Positions 52,632 through 61,542 of a DNA stretch of 64,000 nt are shown piece after piece. The DNA comes from Nannocystis pusilla (lineage in GTDB: Bacteria > Myxococcota_A > Polyangia > Nannocystales > Nannocystaceae), in contig NZ_JAIRAU010000005.1 of NCBI RefSeq assembly GCF_020073745.1, forward strand, positions 248,001 to 312,000. Direction: 5' to 3'. A program made the translations under genes and the position numbers. The stretch's first letter is position 1. The number at the start of each line of letters is the position of its first letter. Under the pieces are notes generated by a model, which was not told where the DNA came from, made no database searches, and worked only from the letters and a program-made list of their open reading frames with translations.

Positions 52632-54533
52632 TCAATCGATCGCCCGGGTGCTGATTCGCCCCGCGACGTCGACCGCCTCGATCACCACCCTGCCCTCGCC
52701 CGCGATCGCCTGCGAGACCAGCGGCATCACTCCGTCGCGCCCGCGCTGGGTCGACCACCGCGGCGCGAACACGGCTGCGTCGCCGCGGTCGTCGAGGGCC
52801 CACTCGACGAGCGCGTCGACGCCGAGCTGGGCCCAGTTGCCGTCGCTGTCGACGGCCGCGTAATTCGTGATGCGGATCGTCCGGCCTGCGGGTGTCGCCT
52901 CGACCACGAGCGAGAGCCGGGGCGCGCGCGTCGGCCTGGCCTCCTCGCCCTCCGCGAACGCGCGAGGGATCTCCCACAGCGTCACCGCTGGCGCGTCGAC
53001 GTCGTGCGCCGACGGGTCGAACGTCCACGCGATCACCTCGAGGGCCGCGGCGCCGGCCGCCCGCGCCGCGCCGAGCCAGCCGGCGATGTCCGCGGCAGTC
53101 GGGCGCTCCTCGGGCGCCGCGACGACCACCGCCGCCTCGCCGCGTCGCCCATGCAGCTGTCCTTCGGAGCTCGTCGCCGCCCCATGCAGCTGTCCTTCGG
53201 GCCATGTCGTCGCGCCGTCCAACTGGCCCTCGGAGCAGGTCGTCGCGCCGCTGGGCTGGCCTTCGGACCACCTCGTCGCCCCGAGCAGCTGTCCTTCGGA
53301 CCAGGCCGTCGCCCCATGCAGGGCGAGCACGCGGCGGCGCAGCTCGGCCTCGTCGACGCGCTCCACCAGCCCGCGGCGCATCGCCGGCGCGGCGTCGAGC
53401 ACCACGAACGGGCCGGCCTCGCCGCTGCGGGTCAGCGCGCGCAGGCGGCGGCGGCTGACCGTGAAGGCCGGCTGCGAGCGATCGATCGCCACCCAGCGTC
53501 GGCCGCAGCGGGCCGCGACCGCGGCGGTGGTGCCCGAGCCGCTGAACGCGTCGAGGACGAGGTCGCCCGGGCGCGAACACATGTGCACGATCCGCTCGAG
53601 CAGCGCCTCCGGCTTCTGCGTGTCGTAGCCGACGCGCTCGACGTGGGTGCCTTGCAGCGCGCGGATGTCGGCCCACACGTCCTGCAGCGGCACGCCCTCC
53701 TGCTCGTCGAGGTAGTGCTTCTGCCGCGGCACCGCGCCCGGGCGGCTCTGGTAGACGCGTCCGCTGCTGTGGAGCGCCTCCATCGTCGCCTGGCCGTAGC
53801 GCCAGAAGCGGGGCACCCCGAGGAACTCGTAGTTGGGGTTGCCCTTGGCCGCGCCGCCGGGGGCCGTGAGCGGGCTCGACATGAAGCGCCGACCGGTGCC
53901 CGGCTCGACGTGGCGGTACCACTTGGCCACGTAGTCCTTGTCGTAGGGCGCGCGCAGGGTCGTCCACGTGCGCGTCTGGCTCATGCCGTAGAACAGCAAC
54001 ACGTCGTGCACCGCGCCCAGCCGGCGCGCGCCCTGGCTCGCGTCGTTGTGGGCCGAGTAGCGCTTCCACGCGACCTGGTTGATGAAGTTGTCGGCGCCGA
54101 AGACCTCGTCCATCACCACGCGCACGTGGTGGCACACCTGGATGCCGACGTGGACCACGATCGTCGCACTCGGCTTCATCAGCGCGCGCAGCAGCGACAG
54201 GCGCGGGTACAGCATCGACAGGTAGGCCGGGCCGCCCCACGTGTCGCAGTAGGCGAGCACCTCGACCTCGCCCTTCCTTAAGTAGTGGGACGTGCCGACG
54301 TCGAACGGCGGGTCGATGTACACGAGGTCGACCGCTGCGCCGAGCTCGGCGTGCAGCGCGGCCAGGGCGTGCGAGTTGTCGCCCCACACCAGGCGGTCGG
54401 CCCACGCGTCCGGCTCGCCGACCCGCTCGCGCACGACGAGCGGCTCCACAGCGACAGGGACGGCGGGAGGCGCGACCTTGCCGGGCCACGTCAGCTCCAC
54501 GCGCGCCTCGGTCGGGGTCGTCCGCCTGGGCAT
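52632..54533 (-). CDS. Orphan N4/N6 DNA methyltransferase with internal 11-aa repeats
   Basis: 633 residues. Catalytic DPPF is at residue 74 (YIDPPFDVG). The SAM-binding motif DAFSGSGTTAAV is at about 330. Motif IV before motif I is the beta-class order of type III Mod enzymes. Between residues 406 and 461 five 11-residue repeats (GATxWSEGQL) form a linker. The C-terminal domain (AAALEVIAWTFD, VVIEAVDVAGR) is seen in Mod-like orphan methylases. No restriction gene is adjacent. The repeats could alter target choice or be a recombining linker. ATG 54533 is chosen because upstream codons read like spacer. Confidence 0.85.
   Translation of the reverse strand: MPRRTTPTEARVELTWPGKVAPPAVPVAVEPLVVRERVGEPDAWADRLVWGDNSHALAALHAELGAAVDLVYIDPPFDVGTSHYLRKGEVEVLAYCDTWGGPAYLSMLYPRLSLLRALMKPSATIVVHVGIQVCHHVRVVMDEVFGADNFINQVAWKRYSAHNDASQGARRLGAVHDVLLFYGMSQTRTWTTLRAPYDKDYVAKWYRHVEPGTGRRFMSSPLTAPGGAAKGNPNYEFLGVPRFWRYGQATMEALHSSGRVYQSRPGAVPRQKHYLDEQEGVPLQDVWADIRALQGTHVERVGYDTQKPEALLERIVHMCSRPGDLVLDAFSGSGTTAAVAARCGRRWVAIDRSQPAFTVSRRRLRALTRSGEAGPFVVLDAAPAMRRGLVERVDEAELRRRVLALHGATAWSEGQLLGATRWSEGQPSGATTCSEGQLDGATTWPEGQLHGAATSSEGQLHGRRGEAAVVVAAPEERPTAADIAGWLGAARAAGAAALEVIAWTFDPSAHDVDAPAVTLWEIPRAFAEGEEARPTRAPRLSLVVEATPAGRTIRITNYAAVDSDGNWAQLGVDALVEWALDDRGDAAVFAPRWSTQRGRDGVMPLVSQAIAGEGRVVIEAVDVAGRISTRAID
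53150..53314 (-). repeat. Five 33-bp tandem repeats in the methyltransferase gene
   Basis: 33-bp units beginning at 53150, 53183, 53216, 53249 and 53282, all in frame (11 residues each). The first two share CATGCAGCTGTCCTTCGG; the last three have diverged. In-frame length means copy-number change would not frameshift the gene. Confidence 0.85.
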
Positions 54534-54660
54534 CGACGGGCATCGTACCCGAGCGCAACCGGGCCCAAAACGCCTTCTGGCCGCGAATTCGGGCTCCTGG
54601 TGCGAAACCGCGCCGGCTCTTGGCGGCCCTGGCGAGATCGCGCACACTCTCGGGCGGGCC

Positions 54661-55236
54661 ATGACGACCGCCGCCGCGCCTCGTTATTACTGCGACGCTG
54701 CCGAGCACTTCGTCGGCGCCAGCGGGGTCGAGGCCGACCCGGTGTACGCCGGCTCGCGCGGCGCGTCCGGGCGCATCGACGGCCCGCGCCGCAAGGCCCG
54801 CTTTCACGGCCCGCGGGCGGTGACCGAGGCCGGCGTCTCGCTGCTGCTGGTCGCCGACACCGGCAACGGCGCGGTCCGCAGCATCGACACCCGCGCCGGC
54901 GTGGTCAACACCGTGATCACGCTCGAGGACATCTGTTCGATCGAACATGTCCAGGAGTTCACCCCGAGCGGCCTCGCCTGCGACGGCGAGCTGCTCGTCA
55001 TCGCCGACCCGCGCAACCACGTGGTGTGGAGCTACGAGCTGCGCAGCTATCGGCTCGCGCTGCTGGCCGGCAGCCCCGGGGCGCACGGCGACGTCGACGG
55101 CGCGGCCGGTCAGGCCCGCTTCTGGTTGCCGATCGGGGTCTCGCTTGCGAGCGACGGGCGCGGCTTCATCGTCAGCGAGGCGCGCGGGCACCGGCTCGTC
55201 AGCCGCAGCGGCGACGTGCGCACTCTCGGCCGCTGA
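54661..55236 (+). CDS. NHL-repeat protein
   Basis: 191 residues without signal peptide. NHL-type blades: RIDGPRRKARFHGPRAVT, LLVADTGNGAVRSID, ELLVIADPRNHVVWSY and DGAAGQARFWLPIGVSL. Three to four blades are too few for a closed propeller, so it may dimerise or be a shortened member. It is divergent from the methyltransferase gene, with 127 bases between. Confidence 0.75.
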   Translation: MTTAAAPRYYCDAAEHFVGASGVEADPVYAGSRGASGRIDGPRRKARFHGPRAVTEAGVSLLLVADTGNGAVRSIDTRAGVVNTVITLEDICSIEHVQEFTPSGLACDGELLVIADPRNHVVWSYELRSYRLALLAGSPGAHGDVDGAAGQARFWLPIGVSLASDGRGFIVSEARGHRLVSRSGDVRTLGR

Positions 55237-55299
55237 CCTCCTCGCAGGTGCGCGAGCCTGCGCACCTGCGACCGCGGGTTTGACACCCGCGACCGGCCC

Positions 55300-56133
55300 G
55301 TGAAACACGAGGTCATGCACGCGCTTCGCTTCGGCCTCGCCCTCGCCGTCCTCTCCGCCTGCGGCCCCTCCGGTCGCGCCGACGACTCCAGCACCGAGAC
55401 CACCCCCGCCACGCAGACCGGCGCCACGGTGACGGCCTCGACCTCGAGCAGCAGCGGCGACGTCGCGCCGACCACCACGGGCGACGCGAGCACGACGACC
55501 ACCAGCGGCACGACAGACGCGCCCGGCACGATCACCGCCGTCACCTCGACGACGGAGCCGGTCACCTCGACGAGCACCGGGCCCGTCGATCCCTCGACCA
55601 CCACCGACGGGCCCAAGCTCGACCTGCCGCCGGAGATGCCGATCCCGGTGGCCGACATCCCCGGCCTGGTGTCGATCACCTTCTACGAGTCGACCAGCGG
55701 CGTGATGGAGTACACCTTCCTCGTCGACGGCCCCGAGCTGAACCAGCTGCTCGTCGACCCGCTGAGCAACGCCAACCGCGACATCGAGGGCACGAGCGTC
55801 GAGTTCTACGACGTGTACTACAGCGATGTGGACGGCGTGTTCGACCCGCAGGGCAGCTACCTGACGATCGCGGGCTCGTTCGGGGCCAAGCTGCCCGCCG
55901 GCGGCGGGCTCAACCTCGCCGAGATCTCGCTCAACTTCGACAACAACGAGCTCGAGTTCGGCAGCTTCCTGGCCAGCTTCGTCGGCCTCGGCGACAACTA
56001 CGTCGCCGGCTCCGAGGTCAACGCGATCGACAACAACCTCGACACCCACACGACCATGGGCAACACCGTCGACACCCCCGGCCAGCGGCTGCGGGTCACG
56101 CTCGGCTTCAAGTCGTCGCTGATGCCGGGCTGA
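55300..56133 (+). CDS. Thr-rich lipoprotein of unknown function
   Basis: 277 residues from GTG 55300 (or ATG 55315). Signal LRFGLALAVLSAC with lipobox, then an 85-residue Thr/Ser/Pro linker. A C-terminal beta domain of about 160 residues (TFYESTSGVMEYTFLVDG, GSYLTIAGSFGAKLP, LNLAEISLNFDNNELEFGSF) follows, unrecognised. It is probably anchored on the outer membrane. Confidence 0.65.
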   Translation: MKHEVMHALRFGLALAVLSACGPSGRADDSSTETTPATQTGATVTASTSSSSGDVAPTTTGDASTTTTSGTTDAPGTITAVTSTTEPVTSTSTGPVDPSTTTDGPKLDLPPEMPIPVADIPGLVSITFYESTSGVMEYTFLVDGPELNQLLVDPLSNANRDIEGTSVEFYDVYYSDVDGVFDPQGSYLTIAGSFGAKLPAGGGLNLAEISLNFDNNELEFGSFLASFVGLGDNYVAGSEVNAIDNNLDTHTTMGNTVDTPGQRLRVTLGFKSSLMPG

Positions 56134-56201
56134 CGCCTGCTCGATCGGGCATGTCCTGACGGGCATGCGCCGACGGCCCACGCGCCCGCCGGTCACATGA
56201 C

Positions 56202-56222
56202 CGATCGGGCATGTCCCGATCG
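56202..56222. terminator. Hairpin with CATGT loop
   Basis: CGATCGGG, loop CATGT, CCCGATCG: perfect 8-bp stem, 69 bases after the lipoprotein gene. A second CGATCGGGCATGTCC copy is near 56142. Terminator or a dispersed repeat. Confidence 0.5.
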
Positions 56223-56264
56223 CCACCCGCCGGGCGCTCGTGCGGCCCGGGGGCCGGAGCGGCG

Positions 56265-57533
56265 CTACGTCGCCATGTCGGTGGCGTCGACGGCGAAGTC
56301 GGTGAGCTCGACGCCGGTGAGGCGGAGCGAGGTGCTGAGCACCGAGTAGATGAGGAAGGCCGCCAGGGTCGCGCGGCTCTTGACCCACGCCGGCTCGAAC
56401 CGCGGCGGCGCCAGCGCGCCGGCGCGGAAGAACGGGTCGAGCTCGATCGCGTCGCCGAGAGCCATGCGGCCGGAGAACAGGTGGTGCAGCAGCTCGGGCC
56501 GGCCGCTCTGGATCGCCTTGAGGAAGAAGGTGTGCACGCCGAGGAGGCCGCGCAGGTAGACGATGTCCTTGGTGAACACGACCTTGCCGGCGACGTCGCC
56601 GCCGCGGAACACCCGCGCCGCCGAGTGGAAGCTCTCGCCCGGGTCCTGGCCGGCGTCGTGGAAGAAGCGGAACAGGTCGATGAAGTCGGCGCCGGACAGC
56701 GCGAGGTCGACGGCCTTGACGCGCAGCGCGAGGCGGCGGAGGCGGGACAGGTCGATCGCGTTGGTGATCATCTCGGCGAAGGTCGCCAGGCCCTCCTGAG
56801 TGGCGGTGGTCCGCGGCGCCCCGAGGCCGAGGGAGCGCACGTGCGGCTGCTCGCGTCCATTGAGGGCGGTGAGCGAGTGGACGAACACCTCGTGCTCGAC
56901 GAGCTGGGCGACGTCGTAGGTGCTGAAGGAGGTCGCGCCGCGCAAGCGCACGCGGGTCGGACCGGCCGCGGCCTTGGCCGCCATGTCGGGGTCGACGACG
57001 ACGGCGAGCGGGAGGTCGCCGAACACCGGGGAGATGCGCTGGCGCAGCGCGTCGGCCGCCTGTTCCGGCGAGACGGAGAAGTCCTGCTCGGGGATGTAGC
57101 CCTCGGCGCGGAAGTCGTCGGTGAGCGCCAGGAATTGTTCGGCGGCCGAGAGGTTGCTGACCTGACCGGGCCCGACGGGGTCGCGCGGGCCGCCGTACAG
57201 CTCGATCGAGCGGACCGTGAACTCGGGCGTGCCGACCTGCTCGATCATCGCCGCGGCCAGCTTGTAGCTGCGGGCGGTGCGGTAGAGATAGCGGCCGACG
57301 GGGTGGTCTCGGTCGCACTCGCGCATGATCGAGGCCAGCGCGCGGATGTTGGAGTCGAAGCGCACGCGCGGCGGCTCCACCGCGGGCAGCCGGGGATCGC
57401 CGGCGTGCCAGCCGGCCAGGAATTCGGCGCCGACGTGCGCCGGCCAGGTCAGCTGGCTGAGCACCTTGATGTCCTTGGCGGCGTCGACCAGGCGGCCGTC
57501 GAGGTCTGCGAATTGTTCGAGCGCGGTGTCCAC
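56265..57533 (-). CDS. DUF1704 (MATCAP-like) metallopeptidase
   Basis: 422 residues. HEVFVHSLTALNG carries the HExxxH zinc motif and TQEGLATFAE the QEGLA motif that names this family. RLRGATSFSTYDVAQLVEHE precedes it. Family members in eukaryotes (MATCAP) remove C-terminal tyrosine; bacterial substrates are unknown. Cytoplasmic by sequence. Full length. Confidence 0.85.
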   Translation of the reverse strand: MDTALEQFADLDGRLVDAAKDIKVLSQLTWPAHVGAEFLAGWHAGDPRLPAVEPPRVRFDSNIRALASIMRECDRDHPVGRYLYRTARSYKLAAAMIEQVGTPEFTVRSIELYGGPRDPVGPGQVSNLSAAEQFLALTDDFRAEGYIPEQDFSVSPEQAADALRQRISPVFGDLPLAVVVDPDMAAKAAAGPTRVRLRGATSFSTYDVAQLVEHEVFVHSLTALNGREQPHVRSLGLGAPRTTATQEGLATFAEMITNAIDLSRLRRLALRVKAVDLALSGADFIDLFRFFHDAGQDPGESFHSAARVFRGGDVAGKVVFTKDIVYLRGLLGVHTFFLKAIQSGRPELLHHLFSGRMALGDAIELDPFFRAGALAPPRFEPAWVKSRATLAAFLIYSVLSTSLRLTGVELTDFAVDATDMAT

Positions 57534-57768
57534 GAGCCTCCTCGGTGCTTGAAGATCGCACGCACCGGCTCGCTTCCCAAGGCCGCGAGTCGCGCCGATG
57601 ACGCACCGGCGCTGCGCCGCACGACGCGGCGACGAGCGCCGTCGACCGTGTCTCGCGGAGCGGGCGCCACCCGCCTGCGGACACGTGTCCTCGCCGAGCG
57701 CTCCTCAGCTCACGTGGAGCCCTTGGCCGTCGGCGCGAGGCTGCATTACTCTGCTGCTCGGTCAATCC

Positions 57769-58281
57769 ATGGTTTTCAAAGTCGGCGGAGACATCGACGC
57801 TTATTGCACCAAGTGCCGCCTCGACACGATTCACGTCGTCGTCGCGCTCAAGCCCGGCAACGAGGGACCGAAGCGGGTCGAGTGCAAGAGCTGCGGCGGG
57901 CAGCACATGTACCACGCGCCCAAGCTGCCCTCTCGGACAGAAGCGCCGAGCCAGCCGGCGGTGGTCAACCGCAGCGCGGCGGCTCGCAACCCGCCGCCGC
58001 CCAAGCCGCCCAAGCCGCCCAAGCCCGCGGCGGCCAAGGCCGCGCTCTCCGCTCCGCCGGCCGGCGCCGGCGCGCGCGAGTGGCTGCGTCGCATGGAGGA
58101 CCTCGCCCACCAGGGCGGCACGCCGATCCGCGCCTACTCGATGCGCGAGACGTTCGCCGCCGGCGATCCCGTGTCGCACCCGAAGTTCGGCAAGGGCGTG
58201 GTGCTCGAGGTGATCGAGGCCAAGAAGTGCGCCATCCTGTTCGAGGAGGGCCGCAAGGTCCTCGCCATGGGCGGCACCTAG
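57769..58281 (+). CDS. Zinc-ribbon protein with CarD-like tail pattern
   Basis: 170 residues. The N-terminal zinc ribbon has CTKC and CKSC pairs. A Pro/Lys linker (PPPPKPPKPPKPAAAKAA) follows. The C-terminus (GDPVSHPKFGKGVVLEVIEAKKCAILFEEGRKVLAMG) is a beta-barrel pattern seen in small nucleic-acid-binding domains. Domain assignment is tentative. Hairpin terminator just after. Confidence 0.7.
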   Translation: MVFKVGGDIDAYCTKCRLDTIHVVVALKPGNEGPKRVECKSCGGQHMYHAPKLPSRTEAPSQPAVVNRSAAARNPPPPKPPKPPKPAAAKAALSAPPAGAGAREWLRRMEDLAHQGGTPIRAYSMRETFAAGDPVSHPKFGKGVVLEVIEAKKCAILFEEGRKVLAMGGT

Positions 58282-58290
58282 CCGCTCCTT

Positions 58291-58316
58291 CGGCCATGTC
58301 CTCTGCGACATGGCCG
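58291..58316 (+). terminator. Terminator hairpin after the zinc-ribbon gene
   Basis: CGGCCATGTC, loop CTCTGC, GACATGGCCG: perfect 10-bp stem 10 bases beyond the stop. The preceding CTCCTTCGG resembles the methyltransferase repeats. Confidence 0.6.
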
Positions 58317-58385
58317 TAAGCACATGTCCCCGCGGACAGCCTCGGCTCCGAGGCGCGGCGCTCGGCTCGCGGACGGCCCGGCGCA

Positions 58386-59924
58386 TCACCCGGGCTCCGG
58401 CAGCGCGCGCAGGTGGAGCGCCTGGGCCACGTCGGCCTCGGTCGCCGGGTCGCGCGGGCAGCGGTCGTCTTCGGCGAGGTCCGCCAGGGTGCGGGCGACT
58501 CGGCGCAGGCGGTGCTGCGCCCGCAAGCTCCAGCCGCGCCGCTCGGCGGTGGCGGCCAGGAGGCGCTCGGCACTCGGCGTCAGCGCGCACAGGCGTTCGA
58601 TCGATCCCGCGGCCGCCGGCACCTCGGCGTTGGTGCGCCACGGCGTCCCGCGCAGCCGCGCCGCCTGGCGGGCTCGCGCCGTCGCCACGCGGGCCCGCAC
58701 CGTCGCGGTGGTCTCGGGCGGGTCGGCCGCCTGCAGCTCCTCGGGCTTGCTCGGGGTGACCGCGACGGCCACGTCGACGCGGTCGAGCAGCGGCCCCGAC
58801 ACGCGCTGCTGGTAGCGCGCGACCGCACTCGGCGCGTCGACGCAGGTGCGGTCGGGGTGGCCGAGGAAGCCGCAGGGACAGGGGTTCATCGCCGCCAGCA
58901 GCTGAAAGCGAGCGGGGAAGCCGACGCTCCCGCGCGCGCGCACGATCCGGACCACGCCCTCTTCGAGTGGTTCACGCAGCGCCTCGAGGCAGCCCCGCGA
59001 GAACTCGGGCAGCTCGTCGAGGAACAGCACCCCCCGGTGGGCCAGGCTGACCTCGCCGGGGCGGAGGAATGGTCCGCCACCGAGCAAGCCGGGGACGCTC
59101 ACCGTGTGGTGCGGAGCTCGCAACGGCACCTCGCGCACGAGCCCCTCGACCGCACGCAGACCGGCGACGCCGTGGATCTTCGTCACCTCGAGCGCGGCCT
59201 CGTCGTCGAGCGGCGGGTAGAGGCCGATCGCCCGCCGCGCCAGCATCGTCTTGCCGACACCGGGCGGTCCGTGCAGCAGGACGTTGTGGCCACCGGCGGC
59301 CATCACCTCGATCGCTCGCCGCGCGAGGATCAATCCCCGCACGTCGCCGAGATCGTACGGCTCACGGCGGGGACGGGGCGCCGGGTCGTCGGCCGAGTAT
59401 GTATTGATCTCACGATCGCCGCGCAGGTGCGCGACCAACTGCGGCAAGTCGCGCACCGGCAGCACCGCCAGTCCGCCGAGCACCGCCGCCTCCTCCGCGC
59501 TGGCCTCGGCGACGGCCAGTGCTGTGAAACCCTGGCGGCGCGCACAATCGGCGATCACCAGAGTACCGGCCGCCGGGCGCAGCGAACCGTCGAGCGACAG
59601 TTCACCCCACAACATCAGTCCCTGCAGTCGATCGGCCGGCACGATCTCGTGACTGGCCAGCAGCGCGCATGCGACCGCGAGATCGATCCCCGGGCTGTCC
59701 TTGCGCTCGTCGGCAGGCGCGAGATTGACGACCTGCTTGCGCGGGTGCAGCTTGTGCCCGCAGTGGCCGAGCGCGCTGCGGACGCGCTCGCGCGCCTCCA
59801 TGAGCGCTCCCGTCGCCCGACCGACGAGGGTAAGTCCTGGCAGTCCGAGCCCGACGTCTGCCTCCACGGTGACGACAAAGCCTTCGACGCCGAGGACGCT
59901 TGCGGAGTACGAACGAGTCAGCAC
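58386..59924 (-). CDS. comM: ComM/YifB-type Mg-chelatase-like AAA+ ATPase
   Basis: 512 residues. A GTG start is taken at 59924, aligning RSYSASVLGVEG with the usual YifB start (x-YSAALLGI). The N-terminal Lon-like domain has LPGLTLVGRATGA; Walker A is GPPGVGKTML and Walker B FLDELPEF. Mg-chelatase-type signatures include APHHTVSVPGLLGGG and AAMNPCPCGF. Family knowledge: ComM is a helicase that drives branch migration of recombining DNA during natural transformation. Solitary here. Confidence 0.9.
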   Translation of the reverse strand: MLTRSYSASVLGVEGFVVTVEADVGLGLPGLTLVGRATGALMEARERVRSALGHCGHKLHPRKQVVNLAPADERKDSPGIDLAVACALLASHEIVPADRLQGLMLWGELSLDGSLRPAAGTLVIADCARRQGFTALAVAEASAEEAAVLGGLAVLPVRDLPQLVAHLRGDREINTYSADDPAPRPRREPYDLGDVRGLILARRAIEVMAAGGHNVLLHGPPGVGKTMLARRAIGLYPPLDDEAALEVTKIHGVAGLRAVEGLVREVPLRAPHHTVSVPGLLGGGPFLRPGEVSLAHRGVLFLDELPEFSRGCLEALREPLEEGVVRIVRARGSVGFPARFQLLAAMNPCPCGFLGHPDRTCVDAPSAVARYQQRVSGPLLDRVDVAVAVTPSKPEELQAADPPETTATVRARVATARARQAARLRGTPWRTNAEVPAAAGSIERLCALTPSAERLLAATAERRGWSLRAQHRLRRVARTLADLAEDDRCPRDPATEADVAQALHLRALPEPG

Positions 59925-60165
59925 ACCGCGACTGCTTTCATTCGCCGTGCGACCGCCGTGGCCGAGCGATATCAACGACTTGAACGACGCGACGCGACGT
60001 TGGCGTCCAGCCGACGGGACACGACGTCCCGCCCGCTGGCCGTGTCCTCGTCGCTCGGCCGCGAGGACGAGCTCGCGGCCGCGACGATGCGCCTCGAGGC
60101 CGAGGCGCAGCAGCGGTGATGCGGGCGACGCTCGCGCGCCGCACCGAGCCGCGCCCGCGGAGCGT

Positions 60166-60474
60166 TCAGCTGAACAGCTTGCCGAGGCGCATGGCGACGC
60201 CCATGTCGCCCTCGATCTTGATCTTGCCGGTCATGAACGCGGTCGTCGGGTCGAGCTTCTTCGCCGCCATCTTGGCGAAGTCGTCGAGCGAGACCTTGAC
60301 GGTGCACTTGGCCGGGCGGTCGGTGTTGTCGACGGTGTTGGGCGTGCTCTCGCCGTCGATGTAGAGCACCTGATTGTCGGCGAACACGAACTTGATCGTC
60401 GCCTTCAGGCCCGAGTCGGCGCCGACCTTCGCGCGGATCTCTTCGGTGAACTTTTCCAGGCTGATGTCGCTCAT
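60166..60474 (-). CDS. SCP2-type sterol-binding protein
   Basis: 102 residues. ATIKFVFADNQVLYIDG, DRPAKCTVKVSLDDFAKM and TTAFMTGKIKIEGDMGVAMRL are the SCP2 pattern, a hydrophobic lipid pocket. Small soluble lipid-binding protein, close to and divergent from the SDR gene (188 bases apart). Confidence 0.9.
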   Translation of the reverse strand: MSDISLEKFTEEIRAKVGADSGLKATIKFVFADNQVLYIDGESTPNTVDNTDRPAKCTVKVSLDDFAKMAAKKLDPTTAFMTGKIKIEGDMGVAMRLGKLFS

Positions 60475-60662
60475 GACGCCTGCCTACCACAATCCTCCGG
60501 CGCCTTCGACGCCCCGGACGACCCCGGCGAGGTCCGCGAAAATCTACTCGCCGCGCCGGAGTCGTTCCATCGTCCCCCCACGTCAGCGCATACGCCGTTT
60601 GCCGGCGACCCCGCGCAAATTCCTGCTTCCCCTGGTCCCGCGCATGTGTACGATGCGGCGCC

Positions 60663-61529
60663 ATGAGCGGATACCGTTCCGTCTTTCGTCCGGGGCTGTT
60701 CGCCGGACAGACGATCGTCGTCACCGGCGGCGGCAGCGGGATCGGTCGCTGCACCGCCCACGAGCTCGCCGCGCTGGGCGCTCACCCGGTGCTCGTCGGC
60801 CGCAAGCTCGCCAAGCTCGAGGCCACCGCCGCCGAGATCGTCGCCGACGGCGGCGAGTGCTCGTTCCACGCCTGCGACATCCGCGAGGAGGCGCAGGTGC
60901 GCGCCGTGGTGGCGGCGATCGTGGCCGCGCGCGGGCGGATCCACGGGCTCGTCAACAACGCCGGCGGGCAGTTCCCGGCCCCGCTGGCGGCGATCTCGCA
61001 GAAGGGCTTCGAGACGGTGGTGCGCACCAACCTCGTCGGCGGCTTTTTGTTCGCCCGCGAGGTCTACACGCAGTGCATGTCCGAGCACGGCGGCGCGATC
61101 GTCAACATCGTCGCCGACATGTGGCGGTCGATGCCGGGCATGGGCCACTCCGGGGCCGCGCGGGCCGGCATGGTCAACTTCACCCAGACCGCCGCGGTCG
61201 AGTGGGCGCCCTCGGGCGTGCGCGTCAACGCGGTCGCGCCGGGGTGGATCGCCTCGTCGGGCATGGACAACTACGACCCCGCGATGTTGAAGGGCCTGCT
61301 CCCGCGGCTCAAGGCGGCGGTCCCCCTGCACCGGCTCGGCACCGAGGCAGAGGTCAGCGCCGCGATCGTCTTCCTGCTCAGCGAGGCCGCCGCGTTCATC
61401 AGCGGCGCCACGCTGCGGGTCGACGGCGCCGCCCCCAATTCCAGCGCCGTGTGGCCCGCCAGCGAGCACGACCGCTCGAGCGCGTACGAGGGCTTCCACC
61501 GCGCCGAGCTCCCCGACAACCTGCGCTAA
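60663..61529 (+). CDS. SDR-family oxidoreductase lacking the YxxxK pair
   Basis: 288 residues. The cofactor-binding GGGSGIGR and NNAGG motifs are intact. The catalytic YxxxK position reads HSGAARAGM, so Tyr and Lys are replaced by Ser and Arg. I recall similar sequences among SDRs associated with acyl-CoA and terpene (Atu/Liu-type) breakdown, where the mechanism differs or the protein is not a classical dehydrogenase. Followed 13 bases later by the carboxylase gene, so one operon. Confidence 0.85.
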   Translation: MSGYRSVFRPGLFAGQTIVVTGGGSGIGRCTAHELAALGAHPVLVGRKLAKLEATAAEIVADGGECSFHACDIREEAQVRAVVAAIVAARGRIHGLVNNAGGQFPAPLAAISQKGFETVVRTNLVGGFLFAREVYTQCMSEHGGAIVNIVADMWRSMPGMGHSGAARAGMVNFTQTAAVEWAPSGVRVNAVAPGWIASSGMDNYDPAMLKGLLPRLKAAVPLHRLGTEAEVSAAIVFLLSEAAAFISGATLRVDGAAPNSSAVWPASEHDRSSAYEGFHRAELPDNLR

Positions 61530-61542
61530 AGGCCAGCCAGTC

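Noticed and set aside
53150..53314. CRISPR-like array
   Set aside because: 33-bp units are contiguous without spacers and encode in-frame protein repeats.
52309..58641. 2110-codon open frame on the minus strand
   Set aside because: Continuous only because of high GC. It crosses well-supported genes in other frames; only its last 91 codons (TerB-like) look real.
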